Assembly (NCBI GenBank): GCA_017617125.1
Contig: JAFZWY010000008.1
Span: 184,043 to 248,042 of the forward strand
From: Bacteroidales bacterium
GTDB taxonomy: Bacteria > Bacteroidota > Bacteroidia > Bacteroidales > ML635J-15
Length of the DNA: 64,000 nucleotides
Reading direction: 5' to 3'
Below, in pieces: positions 8,673-16,621 of the stretch (positions within the stretch are counted from its first letter, which is position 1; every line of letters begins with the position of its first letter). The position numbers and the translations under genes are program-made. The notes beneath the pieces are model-generated. The model did not search any database and was not told the origin of the DNA. It worked only from the letters and a program-made list of their open reading frames with translations.

Positions 8673-9350
8673 TTACTTGTAATGAATTTTATAATCCATT
8701 TTAACATTTACTTCGATATGGAAATCTCTAACATATATGAAGTCTGACAATGCAAACATAGTATGTTCAAACAAATCATGGAAAGGCATAATTAGGTGTA
8801 AATCCTTTGTCAAATTAGTGTCAAGCCCTTCGTTCCAATTTGGTGTTTTTGTTGATATCCCGATGTAATTGTCAAAAGTTTCTTTTTCTATATTATCCAA
8901 ATAAAGGCTAGGGTATATTCCATAACTATATTCTTGATGTAGGTCATTGTCGGTTAGTGCCTCCCATAAAGTTGATTGGCTATACGCCACTTTGCTTTTT
9001 TCTCCAGATAACGGATGTTTTTGGGGATAATTAGTATCAAACCATAGACTAGCAACAATATCACGATGTTCATAGTTGATTTTCTTGTGAATGTCGGAAA
9101 CTAGTTCCCACATGTTAAGAAAAGCAGCTTTCAAAGCGTCATTAAACGATACAATATCTGACAATAATTCGTTTTCATGTTTCATCAATTCGCCATTGAT
9201 AATTTGCTTGCGCCGATTCATCGAATAATCAAGCACACAGCGCATTCGTTTAGGCTCAATATTGCCGGTGTACTTTTTTTCATACATATCGCAAATCCAT
9301 TTTTCAAGTCCCTGTATTTCTGTAGTTGTCAAAATCTTAACTATTTCCAT
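8673..9350 (-). CDS. Unknown protein
   Basis: 225 residues from the ATG at 9350 (an in-frame extension to 9404 would start with TTG). No family recognised. Visible features: soluble, helix-rich N-terminal half (EIQGLEKWICDMYEKKY), and aromatic-rich stretches IVASLWFDTNYPQKHP and DLHLIMPFHDLFEHTMFALSDFIYV in the C-terminal half. It lies in the accessory block between a DUF6140-like gene and a small unknown gene, all on the same strand. Confidence 0.6.
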   Translation of the reverse strand: MEIVKILTTTEIQGLEKWICDMYEKKYTGNIEPKRMRCVLDYSMNRRKQIINGELMKHENELLSDIVSFNDALKAAFLNMWELVSDIHKKINYEHRDIVASLWFDTNYPQKHPLSGEKSKVAYSQSTLWEALTDNDLHQEYSYGIYPSLYLDNIEKETFDNYIGISTKTPNWNEGLDTNLTKDLHLIMPFHDLFEHTMFALSDFIYVRDFHIEVNVKMDYKIHYK

Positions 9351-9442
9351 TTCGTTATGTAGTTTTACGTTATAGACAACAAAGGAATATGCTATGTCCG
9401 CCAAATCTTGTCACACCTTACTTTTTTTCATCAAAAAGGTAC

Positions 9443-9473
9443 AAAAAAGGCGCACAACAATGCACGCCTTAAT
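9443..9473 (-). terminator. Terminator after DUF6140-like gene
   Basis: Arms AAGGCG (9447-9452) and CGCCTT (9465-9470); on the minus strand the 3' arm runs into CCTTTTTTG. Confidence 0.7.
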
Positions 9474-9495
9474 CAAAATCTGGAAGTTTCAGGAA

Positions 9496-9720
9496 TCAGT
9501 TGAGTTTTTCTACCACGAAGAGGCTAGCGTTGCCGAGGGCATTAGCCTTCTTTAAATCAACTCCGTACTTTGTCATGAAAGCCTTTGCAATTTCTTCCTT
9601 TGCCTTTGGGTTGCTGAACGGAGCAACTGTCGGTGATAAAACTTCTACTGACAATCCCTTCTCAATGTGCACGCCGTTTACATTGCTCTCGTGCTTGGTT
9701 GTAATTCTTAATAAAGCCAT
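9496..9720 (-). CDS. DUF6140-like small protein
   Basis: 74 residues (MALLRITTKHESNVNGVHIEKGLSVEV at the start, FMTKYGVDLKKANALGNASL near the end). This matches my memory of the DUF6140 family, small proteins of unknown role frequent in Bacteroidota accessory regions. A -7 box TATGTTTG (minus strand 9830-9837) lies ~110 bp upstream. The ~33-bp leader element at 9779-9812 falls in its 5' UTR and recurs upstream of the 11366-12733 gene. Confidence 0.75.
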   Translation of the reverse strand: MALLRITTKHESNVNGVHIEKGLSVEVLSPTVAPFSNPKAKEEIAKAFMTKYGVDLKKANALGNASLFVVEKLN

Positions 9721-9778
9721 AACTTAAACAATAACAGGACTTCTATTTTAAACATTATTGCGCTGCATTCTCCTTTTT

Positions 9779-9812
9779 TGCCGAAGTCCATTTAAACAGA
9801 ATCAGAGAAAAA
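9779..9812 (-). promoter_or_regulatory. Shared leader element (copy 1)
   Basis: The + strand TGCCGAAGTCC-A-TTTAAACAGA and following AGAGAAAA recur at 12790-12822 with only a few changes. Both copies lie between a -7 box and the start codon of a minus-strand gene, so both would be transcribed as 5' UTR. Confidence 0.6.
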
Positions 9813-9829
9813 CAGCCCAGAATTCGGAG

Positions 9830-9837
9830 CAAACATA
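9830..9837 (-). promoter_or_regulatory. -7 box of DUF6140-like gene
   Basis: TATGTTTG on the minus strand within ATTCTATGTTTGC, identical to the box upstream of the 8230-8553 gene. Confidence 0.6.
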
Positions 9838-9840
9838 GAA

Positions 9841-9872
9841 TATACGTATGCCAAAACATGTCGTATGATTTA
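9841..9872. repeat. TACGCCAAAA hairpin family (copy 2)
   Basis: Imperfect inverted repeat: ATACGTATGCCAAAACATG followed by TCGTATGATT. Same arrangement as copy 1: end of one gene, hairpin, ATTCTATGTTTGC promoter box, next gene. It overlaps the stop region of the metallopeptidase gene. Confidence 0.7.
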
Positions 9873-10253
9873 AGTTTTTCCCATTTCTTCCATCACTTTC
9901 TTCTTCATTTCCTCCATCCTTGCAAGTCGCTCGTTTGTGCGGTCGTTCTGTTTTTGGTGTGTTGGGTCGAAATGGTCGAGAAGGTCGTAGAACTCACGAC
10001 GGTGGTTGGGGTAGATGATGTGGCACAATTCGTGGAAAATCACATGTTGCTGAAACTTCGATGGCATCTTCGCCAGCGCCTTGCTTAGACTAATTTTTGC
10101 AGGAGTGCAACCATAACAAAGCCCCCAAGTTTTCTTGTTCTTGCCAATGCGCATTATTGGGTGCGGTATATGAGGAAATTCCGCCGAAAACTTATTCCAG
10201 CAATCCTCGAAAACAGGACTAAGTATTTGATATTCCGTTTTGTTTGCTTTCAT
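9870..10253 (-). CDS. YgjP/SprT-like zinc metallopeptidase (DUF45 type)
   Basis: 127 residues. Zinc motif HELCH at 74-78 with H84 and F88 gives the HExxH-x5-H-x3-F pattern of YgjP-like metal-dependent hydrolases; the preceding WGLCYGCTPAKISLSKAL matches the substrate-strand region of that family. The family is small and often sits next to type I restriction genes; here its partner is an unknown three-repeat protein. Start at 10253 is fixed by a 4-bp ATGA overlap with that upstream gene, implying translational coupling. It is shorter than E. coli YgjP (~167) because the N-terminus is reduced. Confidence 0.82.
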   Translation of the reverse strand: MKANKTEYQILSPVFEDCWNKFSAEFPHIPHPIMRIGKNKKTWGLCYGCTPAKISLSKALAKMPSKFQQHVIFHELCHIIYPNHRREFYDLLDHFDPTHQKQNDRTNERLARMEEMKKKVMEEMGKT

Positions 10254-11284
10254 CGCTCCGACTCCCTTTCCCATCTTATGTATTTTTGCTCGTTTGTTAT
10301 CCGAAATGCATTGTCGATATTGTTTACAGCTTTTACAGCCTCGGCAAGCATATCTAGTCGCTTGTTGACTACCTCTATTGAACGGTAAGGAAGCGACAAC
10401 TTAAACATTCTTGCCTTTTCGAGCTTGATATAGAGCGTAATCGACTGATTGTTTGGCGTGATGTTGTATTCGTAGCCGAGCTGTTTCATCTTTTGTTTTA
10501 TTAGTGTCTTGACGCCCATTTCCTTTATCTCATGCGACTTTTTCAGTTTTTCGTACTCGTATTCCCATTGCTCGCACTCATCAATCCAAGCTGGCATAAG
10601 ATTGTCAATCCTCTCTAGAAACCTCATATCAATTTCCACTTCGCGAAAACTATTACAGCAATCATTACGCGCATTGATTTTAATCATAATATCCCAGTGG
10701 TTGTTTTTTTCTACACTAATGTTTTTTAATGATGCGTTTGCTTCTGGGAATTGTTTGTTGAAACTACTCCAGACTAAATTCTTTTTTTCGCGACACCCCA
10801 TAAGTTGCACATTTAGTCTATTTGACAATATACGACCAATACTGGTACCGTTTAACACAGACTCGCGTTCTTCTTTCCTGATTTCATTTTCGTATAGAGC
10901 AGTCTGCCGAGCCATCATATCGGCAAATTCCTTTTCCCATTCTGGCATCAGGCGGTTGGTTTCCTTCATAAATTCCACAATATTGGGGATGTCACTTATA
11001 TAGAACCAGCCCTTATCTTTTGCGCCTATGTACTTTCGTCGTCCTGAGTTGCCAATCCTAAAATCGACATTCTTCATTTCTATTAAAAAGTCTGAATATA
11101 TTGTTGCTTCAGGGAAGTATTTCTTTATCGTATCTATTAGATTTTTGTTCTTAACTTCCATTTTTGGAAGGCTCGAATCATTTCCTTGCCGACCAAATAA
11201 CTCCTTGGCCTTTTCCCAGTAAAACTCTCTGCGAATTTTATCTGGTTGATACACAACATTATTCACAAAATCCTTAACGTCCAT
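10250..11284 (-). CDS. Unknown protein with three degenerate repeats, coupled to metallopeptidase
   Basis: 344 residues from the ATG at 11284 (the upstream in-frame start is TTG). No family recognised. By eye it holds three related units (~45-130, ~145-245, ~255-340). Each has a mixed charged strand region (FLIEMKNVDFRI, HWDIMIKINARN, QSITLYIKLEKARMFKLSL) followed by a helix containing LMPEWEKEF or LMPAWIDECEQWE; the third unit has diverged (MLAEAVKAVNNID). The repeats resemble a DNA- or peptide-binding module, but that is inference. The stop overlaps the metallopeptidase start by ATGA, so the two products probably act together. Confidence 0.7.
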   Translation of the reverse strand: MDVKDFVNNVVYQPDKIRREFYWEKAKELFGRQGNDSSLPKMEVKNKNLIDTIKKYFPEATIYSDFLIEMKNVDFRIGNSGRRKYIGAKDKGWFYISDIPNIVEFMKETNRLMPEWEKEFADMMARQTALYENEIRKEERESVLNGTSIGRILSNRLNVQLMGCREKKNLVWSSFNKQFPEANASLKNISVEKNNHWDIMIKINARNDCCNSFREVEIDMRFLERIDNLMPAWIDECEQWEYEYEKLKKSHEIKEMGVKTLIKQKMKQLGYEYNITPNNQSITLYIKLEKARMFKLSLPYRSIEVVNKRLDMLAEAVKAVNNIDNAFRITNEQKYIRWERESER

Positions 11285-11312
11285 ATCTTTTTTTGTGGGC
11301 AAAGAAAAAGAA

Positions 11313-11339
11313 AGCCTACGCCAAAATCGGGCGTAGGCT
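11313..11339. terminator. Hairpin with CCAAAA loop (copy 3), terminator position
   Basis: Perfect arms AGCCTACGCC (11313-11322) and GGCGTAGGCT (11330-11339), with a T-rich tract on the minus strand (TTTCTTTTTCTTTG). It lies just downstream of the 11366-12733 gene. Confidence 0.75.
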
Positions 11340-11365
11340 GGGAAAATATTAATCTTTTTATACCG

Positions 11366-12733
11366 TCATTTTTTACAACAAGCGTCAATGATTTTTTGAT
11401 ACTCTTTCAACTTTTCAATAACCTCGTCAATATTGACAATGCCAGTACCAAACAAATTTTCTGGTTTAACAATGGCAATTGTCATATAACAACCAGCACC
11501 AAATTTTTGGGGCTTTATAATCTCTGGATGTCCCATAAGTTCTGCTGTAGAAATAAGATTATTATACCATTTCCACCTGAAGTCGGAACGTTCATCAACA
11601 TTACAAGATATTTTAAAACACAATTTTTGCTTTTCAAATTGAAGATACATTTCCCCATTATCGATCTCAGTAAAATGCCACCATGCTCCCAGAAAGCCTC
11701 CATTAGGATTAGACACATATCCCCAACTGTTTAACCCTAGACGTAGATCCAAATCCATGTAAAAGCCTTGCCAAGCATCCCAATCCCAATTTTCCACGGA
11801 CTGATTTCTATAACTCTGAGTTTCTTCTTCTATACATTTAAGATTTGTTAGGTAACTTGAAATGATTGTATTATTACCATGATACATTTTAAGACAATTG
11901 ATTATATCTACTCTTGACACTGTCTTGTAGCCAATCTGTATTATTCCTTGTAATACAGATAACGGTTCATTACCAGTTTTTACATATGCATAATACAATT
12001 TATTTCTTTTCCCTTCATACTCTTTTTCAACAATTTTCTTGTATCTTTCAAGCTGATTGTCGTGAATTGAAGAATTTGTTTTATCCTCAATAACAAGGAA
12101 TGTATCATCATTGATTTCAACCCATATATCAATATTATTCCATTGTCGTCCAACGTTTATTGAGCTTATGGCATAATCTTTTTCTCCCAATAACATTCTG
12201 ACAAAATTTTGTGCGACAGAAAACATTTCCTCATCTTTGTCTTTATACTTTGGATCTGCCCATTTGATAATCCATGCAAATACAGCATCCTGACTTAGTT
12301 CCGATGTTGCAAAATCAAAAATATTTGGAATGTCATCAGATGCTTTTTGTATGTTTCCTTTTGTTAACAAGCGTCTAAGTTCATTAAGCCTAGGTTCAAA
12401 CATTTCCATATTTTCATTCAAAAAATCTCTTAAACCATCTGTGCTTTCTGAATCCTGAATAAATTCATTCAATTTACTTTCTTTGCCGTTTATTGTTGCT
12501 ATTATTAAGGTTGCCAAATCTAATACTCGCCAAATAGGCATTTCTTCGCTTTGTCTAGACCAGCGGTCTCCACTATGTCGCCAGATTTTAGCAGAATAAT
12601 CTTCTTCATTCCATGAGGCATGGCCCAATGACAAAAATTTGGCATCACCTGCATATGCATCGTTTTCTTCGTAATCAACACTAATTATTGGTTTATGTGA
12701 TAACCACCATGGAGCAATCTTTTCTTTTTTCAT
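11366..12733 (-). CDS. Second PD-(D/E)XK nuclease superfamily protein (PDDEXK_4-like)
   Basis: 455 residues. Core motif NIDIWVEINDDTFLVIEDKTNS gives D202 and E216-D-K218, preceded by the acidic helix DAVFAWIIKWADPKYKDKDEEMF (~149-171), the usual PDDEXK_4 order. An N-terminal ~145-residue extension and a C-terminal ~200-residue region are unassigned. AT-rich like the other nuclease-like gene at 7003-8142, but the two proteins are not close paralogues. A -7 box TAAATTTG (minus strand 12831-12838) and the shared leader element (12790-12822) lie upstream. A defence or restriction role is plausible from the family, not shown. Confidence 0.75.
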   Translation of the reverse strand: MKKEKIAPWWLSHKPIISVDYEENDAYAGDAKFLSLGHASWNEEDYSAKIWRHSGDRWSRQSEEMPIWRVLDLATLIIATINGKESKLNEFIQDSESTDGLRDFLNENMEMFEPRLNELRRLLTKGNIQKASDDIPNIFDFATSELSQDAVFAWIIKWADPKYKDKDEEMFSVAQNFVRMLLGEKDYAISSINVGRQWNNIDIWVEINDDTFLVIEDKTNSSIHDNQLERYKKIVEKEYEGKRNKLYYAYVKTGNEPLSVLQGIIQIGYKTVSRVDIINCLKMYHGNNTIISSYLTNLKCIEEETQSYRNQSVENWDWDAWQGFYMDLDLRLGLNSWGYVSNPNGGFLGAWWHFTEIDNGEMYLQFEKQKLCFKISCNVDERSDFRWKWYNNLISTAELMGHPEIIKPQKFGAGCYMTIAIVKPENLFGTGIVNIDEVIEKLKEYQKIIDACCKK

Positions 12734-12789
12734 TGTTTTTTCTTTTCAGACTTCTAATTTTACATTCCAATCATCATTTTCCCATCCTC

Positions 12790-12822
12790 TGCCGAAGTCC
12801 CTTTAAACAGATTCCGAGAAAA
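12790..12822 (-). promoter_or_regulatory. Shared leader element (copy 2)
   Basis: Near-copy of 9779-9812, starting TGCCGAAGTCCCTTTAAACA and ending GAGAAAA. It lies 57-89 bp upstream of the start codon. Confidence 0.6.
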
Positions 12823-12830
12823 CGACCTCA

Positions 12831-12838
12831 CAAATTTA
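12831..12838 (-). promoter_or_regulatory. -7 box of second nuclease-like gene
   Basis: TAAATTTG on the minus strand, about 98 nt upstream of the start codon at 12733; no clear -33 partner. Confidence 0.5.
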
Positions 12839-12866
12839 CTACAATTTCCTAATCTTCAAAATCGTC

Positions 12867-13208
12867 TCATCTCCTCTTCACCCAAGTTCTACCGCCATTT
12901 GTAGAGTAATACAGGCCTTTGTCGGTGTTGGCGAGAAGTTCTCTGCCGCCGTCCATAAGGTTTTGGAATGTGCCGCACGAAGTGCCCATGTAGCGTAACG
13001 ACCAGGAACGGCCTGCGTTACTGCTATAATATATTCCCTTGCTGGTAACAGCTAGAATTTCAGATCCGTAGGGCAGCAGGTCAACAAAAGTACCGCACGA
13101 AGTGCCCATGTAACGTATCGACCAAACACGACCGCTGCTGGTCGAGTATTCAACGCCCTTGGGCGTTATGCGGAGCATTTCGCTCCCTAAGTTTATCATC
13201 TGTGGCAT
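12867..13208 (-). CDS. Small BNR/Asp-box repeat protein
   Basis: 113 residues made of three Asp-box (BNR) units: STSSGRVW, SSNAGRSW and STNGGRTW, each preceded by KGVEYS/KGIYYS/KGLYYS. Two full ~37-residue repeats share RYMGTSCGTF almost exactly, and the DNA copies (about 12970-13020 and 13090-13130) are also very similar, so the duplication is recent. Asp-boxes normally form blades of a sialidase-type beta-propeller, but three are too few for a closed propeller and there is no signal peptide. Function unknown; it may oligomerise into a propeller. Confidence 0.72.
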   Translation of the reverse strand: MPQMINLGSEMLRITPKGVEYSTSSGRVWSIRYMGTSCGTFVDLLPYGSEILAVTSKGIYYSSNAGRSWSLRYMGTSCGTFQNLMDGGRELLANTDKGLYYSTNGGRTWVKRR

Positions 13209-13301
13209 AATCGTATTTTTTTAGTGCTTCAAAATTACAAATTAATACTATATATTTTTTGGTTGATAGATGTTTTTTTTATAACTGAAAAAATATCGTT
13301 C

Positions 13302-13347
13302 TGCGACAGCAAATGTCGCATGCACATACGCCAAAACTTGTCGTAGG
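13302..13347. repeat. Tandem hairpins including CCAAAA family (copy 4)
   Basis: A perfect TGCGACA/TGTCGCA hairpin (13302-13320) is followed by CATACGCCAAAACTTGTCGTAG (13325-13346 region), the fourth member of the TACGCCAAAA family. It lies between divergent genes. Confidence 0.65.
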
Positions 13348-13431
13348 TTTGAAAAATCACAACTTTTTTCTTTATATCTTCGTTTGCAAAGTTTTAACGA
13401 AATATTATGGACGATGTGGCACGCTTTGTGA

Positions 13432-13439
13432 TATATTTG
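13432..13439 (+). promoter_or_regulatory. -7 box of 13470 gene
   Basis: TATATTTG, 30 nt before the start codon; no good -33 box. Confidence 0.5.
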
Positions 13440-13469
13440 TTTTCGCAAATTTCTTAAAAACAGATGACT

Positions 13470-14306
13470 ATGAAAAAGTTGGTTTTGTTTGCTGTTATGA
13501 CCGTTGCGGTTATTTCTGCTATGGGTGCAAATGTAGAGAGTTTTGCTCCTCAAAAGAATTTGATGAATGTTGCTGTCGCCAACGATGACGGCGATGTTGA
13601 CTTGTACCTCGATTGTTTCGAGAATGCCGTGAAAGCCAAGGATATGGAGCTGGCGGCGAAAATCGCTAATGTCCTTTATGGTATGGAGATGAATGCTGAG
13701 CAGTTGAAGCGTTTTACTGCTATCGAAAATAAGATTTCGAAGAAAGATTACCGTGTGTATCGCGACAATTTGAGGTATTTTGCTTCAAAATCATCGCCTG
13801 CGCAGGATGGTTACTACGATTTTTATGTTGAGCCTTATGCCGACGACAACACATACGATGACGATTCGTCGTTTGCCGACGATATTGTCAATGCTTTTTC
13901 GTCGTTTTTCAACGATTTGGGCATAAATGATGCTGATTCTTCCTATTCGTGGCATTATGAGCGACATGATACAATCGATGGTGGCGGCATGTATGATGTA
14001 TTTGTCGATGCTTTTAGCAACTTTTTGTATGGCGGTGATGGTTCCGAAGTGCAGAGCAAGTCGGCTGTTGACGAGTCGGAAATGGACGCTTTGCTCGACG
14101 ACTACGAGAATTATGTCAATTTGGCAGTAGGGGCTTTGCGCAAAGTGATGCGTGGCGACGAGGCTGCTATGGACGATTTTGAGAAATACAGCCAGGAGGC
14201 ATCTGCAATATCAGACAAGCTGACTAAGGGCGGTGCTAACATGACATCAAGGCAGTTTAAGCGTTACATGCACATTTGGGGCGACATGGTGAATGGTTTG
14301 TTCTAA
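13470..14306 (+). CDS. Secreted unknown protein
   Basis: 278 residues from MKKLVLFAVMTVAVISAMGA, a signal peptide of ~20-23 residues. The mature part has helical segments around an acidic middle (YADDNTYDDDSSFADDIV) and a C-terminal helical region (DALLDDYENYVNLAVGALRKVMRGDEAAM). No family recognised. I prefer the second ATG (13470) to the one two codons earlier because it starts MKK. It is followed closely by the HI0933-type flavoprotein gene, but no shared role is evident. Confidence 0.72.
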   Translation: MKKLVLFAVMTVAVISAMGANVESFAPQKNLMNVAVANDDGDVDLYLDCFENAVKAKDMELAAKIANVLYGMEMNAEQLKRFTAIENKISKKDYRVYRDNLRYFASKSSPAQDGYYDFYVEPYADDNTYDDDSSFADDIVNAFSSFFNDLGINDADSSYSWHYERHDTIDGGGMYDVFVDAFSNFLYGGDGSEVQSKSAVDESEMDALLDDYENYVNLAVGALRKVMRGDEAAMDDFEKYSQEASAISDKLTKGGANMTSRQFKRYMHIWGDMVNGLF

Positions 14307-14342
14307 AATATTCTCTATTTTTGCATCGAAAATGCGATTTGA

Positions 14343-15584
14343 ATGTCCGATTGCGATGTGATAATAGTTGGAGCTGGTGCTTCGGGGCTGCTGGCGGCGA
14401 TTTCGGCTTGCCGAAGCGGTCAGAATGTTGTCGTGGTGGAGAAAAACGCCCGTGCGGCGCGAAAGCTCATGATTACGGGCAAAGGCCGTTGCAACGTTAC
14501 CAATTCCGACGACATAAAGGATTTCATGAGCAACATTTATCCCGAACCACGATTCCTGTATCCTGCTTTCAAATCGTTTTTCTCGTCCGACATACTTGCA
14601 ATGCTCGACGAGGCTGGTGTTGAGGTGGTGCTGGAACGTGGCGGTCGCTATTTCCCTGCATCGGGAAAGGCTGTGGATGTGGTTGACGCTCTTGTGGCGA
14701 CTGCACGCAGGTCAGGGGCGAAATTCATGTTTTCCACCTCTGTAACTGGCATTATTGTGGCGAATGGTGCTGTCGCTGGGGTGAAAATCCGCGACGAAAG
14801 GGGCGAAAAATCTCTGTTTTCCGACAAAATTATAGTCTGCACTGGCGGACGCTCATATCCGCTCACGGGTTCTACTGGCGATGGATACGAGTTCGCTCAG
14901 AAATGCGGACACTCTGTTTCGCAGACTCTTCCTGCTTTGGTGCCGCTTGTCGGCAAGGGCGATTTCTTTTCTCGTCTTAGTGGATTGGCGCTCAGGAATA
15001 TATCAGCATCGCTGTGGATTGACGGAAAGAAGTCGCACGAGGAGTTCGGAGAACTCGAATTTACTGATTTCGGCGTAACTGGTCCGGTGATTCTGACCAT
15101 GAGTCGTTGGGCTGTGATTGCCTTGCACGAAAACCGCAAAGTGCGCCTTTCTATCGACCTTAAGCCTGCTCTCGACGAAAAGAAACTCGATTCCCGTATT
15201 CTCCGCGATCTTGATGCCAACGGCAAGGCAAAACTCAAGGCTTTGTTCCGCGAATGGCTGCCAATGCAGATGATTCCTGTTTTCATAGCTTTGGCTAAGT
15301 TGGATGGCGAAAAGCTTGCTAGTCAGCTTTCTGGAGACGAACGTCGTAGAATAGTTTCGCTTATGAAGGACTTTGCTTTCGACATTGTAGGACATCGCGA
15401 TTTCAACGAGGCCATTATAACAAGTGGTGGCGTGTCGGTTGACGAAATCAACCAGAAGACAATGGAGTCGAAATTGGTAAAAGGTTTGTTCTTCGCTGGC
15501 GAAGTCCTTGATGTTGATGCAAATACAGGCGGATATAACCTGCAGATTGCATTCTCAACGGGATGGCTGGCAGGTGAAAATTGA
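14343..15584 (+). CDS. HI0933/BaiN-type flavoprotein
   Basis: FAD-dependent oxidoreductase of the HI0933 family (413 residues, normal length), cytoplasmic. N-terminal FAD-binding motif DVIIVGAGASGLLAA (5-19), then the family signature KLMITGKGRCNVTNS (~41-55), a FTDFGVTGP strand in the insertion domain, and a C-terminal ITSGGVSVDEIN...FFAGEVLDVDANTGGYNLQ stretch. Members reduce bile-acid intermediates or other enones in some species; the substrate here is unknown. It probably forms a transcription unit with the ApbE gene 20 bp downstream. Confidence 0.92.
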   Translation: MSDCDVIIVGAGASGLLAAISACRSGQNVVVVEKNARAARKLMITGKGRCNVTNSDDIKDFMSNIYPEPRFLYPAFKSFFSSDILAMLDEAGVEVVLERGGRYFPASGKAVDVVDALVATARRSGAKFMFSTSVTGIIVANGAVAGVKIRDERGEKSLFSDKIIVCTGGRSYPLTGSTGDGYEFAQKCGHSVSQTLPALVPLVGKGDFFSRLSGLALRNISASLWIDGKKSHEEFGELEFTDFGVTGPVILTMSRWAVIALHENRKVRLSIDLKPALDEKKLDSRILRDLDANGKAKLKALFREWLPMQMIPVFIALAKLDGEKLASQLSGDERRRIVSLMKDFAFDIVGHRDFNEAIITSGGVSVDEINQKTMESKLVKGLFFAGEVLDVDANTGGYNLQIAFSTGWLAGEN

Positions 15585-15604
15585 TTTATAAATAAAAAAC
15601 AAAT

Positions 15605-16606
15605 ATGATGAGATTGAAGATGTTTTGTGGATTGGCATTGCTGGCAATAATTTTTGCCTCATGCAACAATCGAACTGCCGAATACATAAAGTACAGCGGA
15701 CCTACGCAGGGAACGATGTTCAACATAACTTACCGCAGCGACACCAACTACAATAGTGAAATCGACCATTTGCTGAAAGCGTTTTGCCGTTCTTTGTCAA
15801 ACTACGACAGCACTTCGCTCATTTCGCGCATAAATCGCAACGAAACAAACTCTCTCGATAGCCTTACCGAGGAATTTTTCACAGTTTCGAAAGAAGTTTG
15901 GAAAAACACTGATGGCTTTTTTGACGTAAGCGTTGCACCTATTGTCAACGCATGGGGATTTGGTTGGGTGCGCCACGAAAAGCATATTCCCGACAAAGCC
16001 GAAATCGACAGGCTTCTACAGCATGTAGGATTTGGTAAAGTCGACATTGTAAATGGTAAAATTATCAAGCATGACCCTGATGTACAAATAATTACAAATG
16101 CTATTGCTCAAGGAATGTCGGTTGATTATATTTCCGATTTTTTGAAGAGCAAGGGTGTTACTGATTTCGTGGTGGAGATTGGCGGTGAAATATATTGCTC
16201 GGGCAAGAATCCCAATGGTGAGAAGTGGAAAATCGGTATAGACAAACCCATTGAAGGTAGCGGTTACGGGAACCGCAAAGAACAAACTGTCATCCGACTT
16301 TCCGTCATGGCCGTTAACACCTCTGGCAACTACCGCAAGTTTTTGGAAGAGGGCGAGAAAAAATACGGACATTCCATAAATCCACTTACTGGCTATCCTG
16401 CCGAAAACGAGATGATTAGCGCTACAGTCGTCTATCCCGACTGCATACGTGCCGATGCCTACGCCACCGCTTTTATGGTCATGGGAGCCGAAAGAGCAAT
16501 GCAAATTGTTGAAAGTATCAACGGCATGGAGGCCTATTTCATAATTCGCGAAGGAGAAGAAACCAAAACTGTGGAATCGAGCGGTTTTAAAAGGTTTTAT
16601 GAGTAG
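15605..16606 (+). CDS. apbE: FAD:protein FMN transferase (ApbE), lipoprotein
   Basis: Transfers FMN from FAD to threonine residues of flavoproteins such as Na+-NQR and RNF subunits. 333 residues with a lipoprotein signal ending IIFASC, so membrane-anchored outside the cytoplasm. Seen: SGPTQGTMFNITY early, DGFFDVSVAPIVNAWGFGW (~100-120), VVEIGGEIYCSGKN (~195), HSINPLTGYPAEN (~258) and RADAYATAFMVMG with the metal-binding D. Adjacent MM start codons (15605, 15608) are equivalent. It sits directly after the flavoprotein gene. Confidence 0.93.
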   Translation: MMRLKMFCGLALLAIIFASCNNRTAEYIKYSGPTQGTMFNITYRSDTNYNSEIDHLLKAFCRSLSNYDSTSLISRINRNETNSLDSLTEEFFTVSKEVWKNTDGFFDVSVAPIVNAWGFGWVRHEKHIPDKAEIDRLLQHVGFGKVDIVNGKIIKHDPDVQIITNAIAQGMSVDYISDFLKSKGVTDFVVEIGGEIYCSGKNPNGEKWKIGIDKPIEGSGYGNRKEQTVIRLSVMAVNTSGNYRKFLEEGEKKYGHSINPLTGYPAENEMISATVVYPDCIRADAYATAFMVMGAERAMQIVESINGMEAYFIIREGEETKTVESSGFKRFYE

Positions 16607-16621
16607 GATAAATTAAGCTAA

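Noticed and set aside
8589..13347. Integron attC sites
   Set aside because: Hairpins sit between same-strand unknown genes, but the GTTRRRY/RYYYAAC core motifs are missing and no integron integrase is in view.
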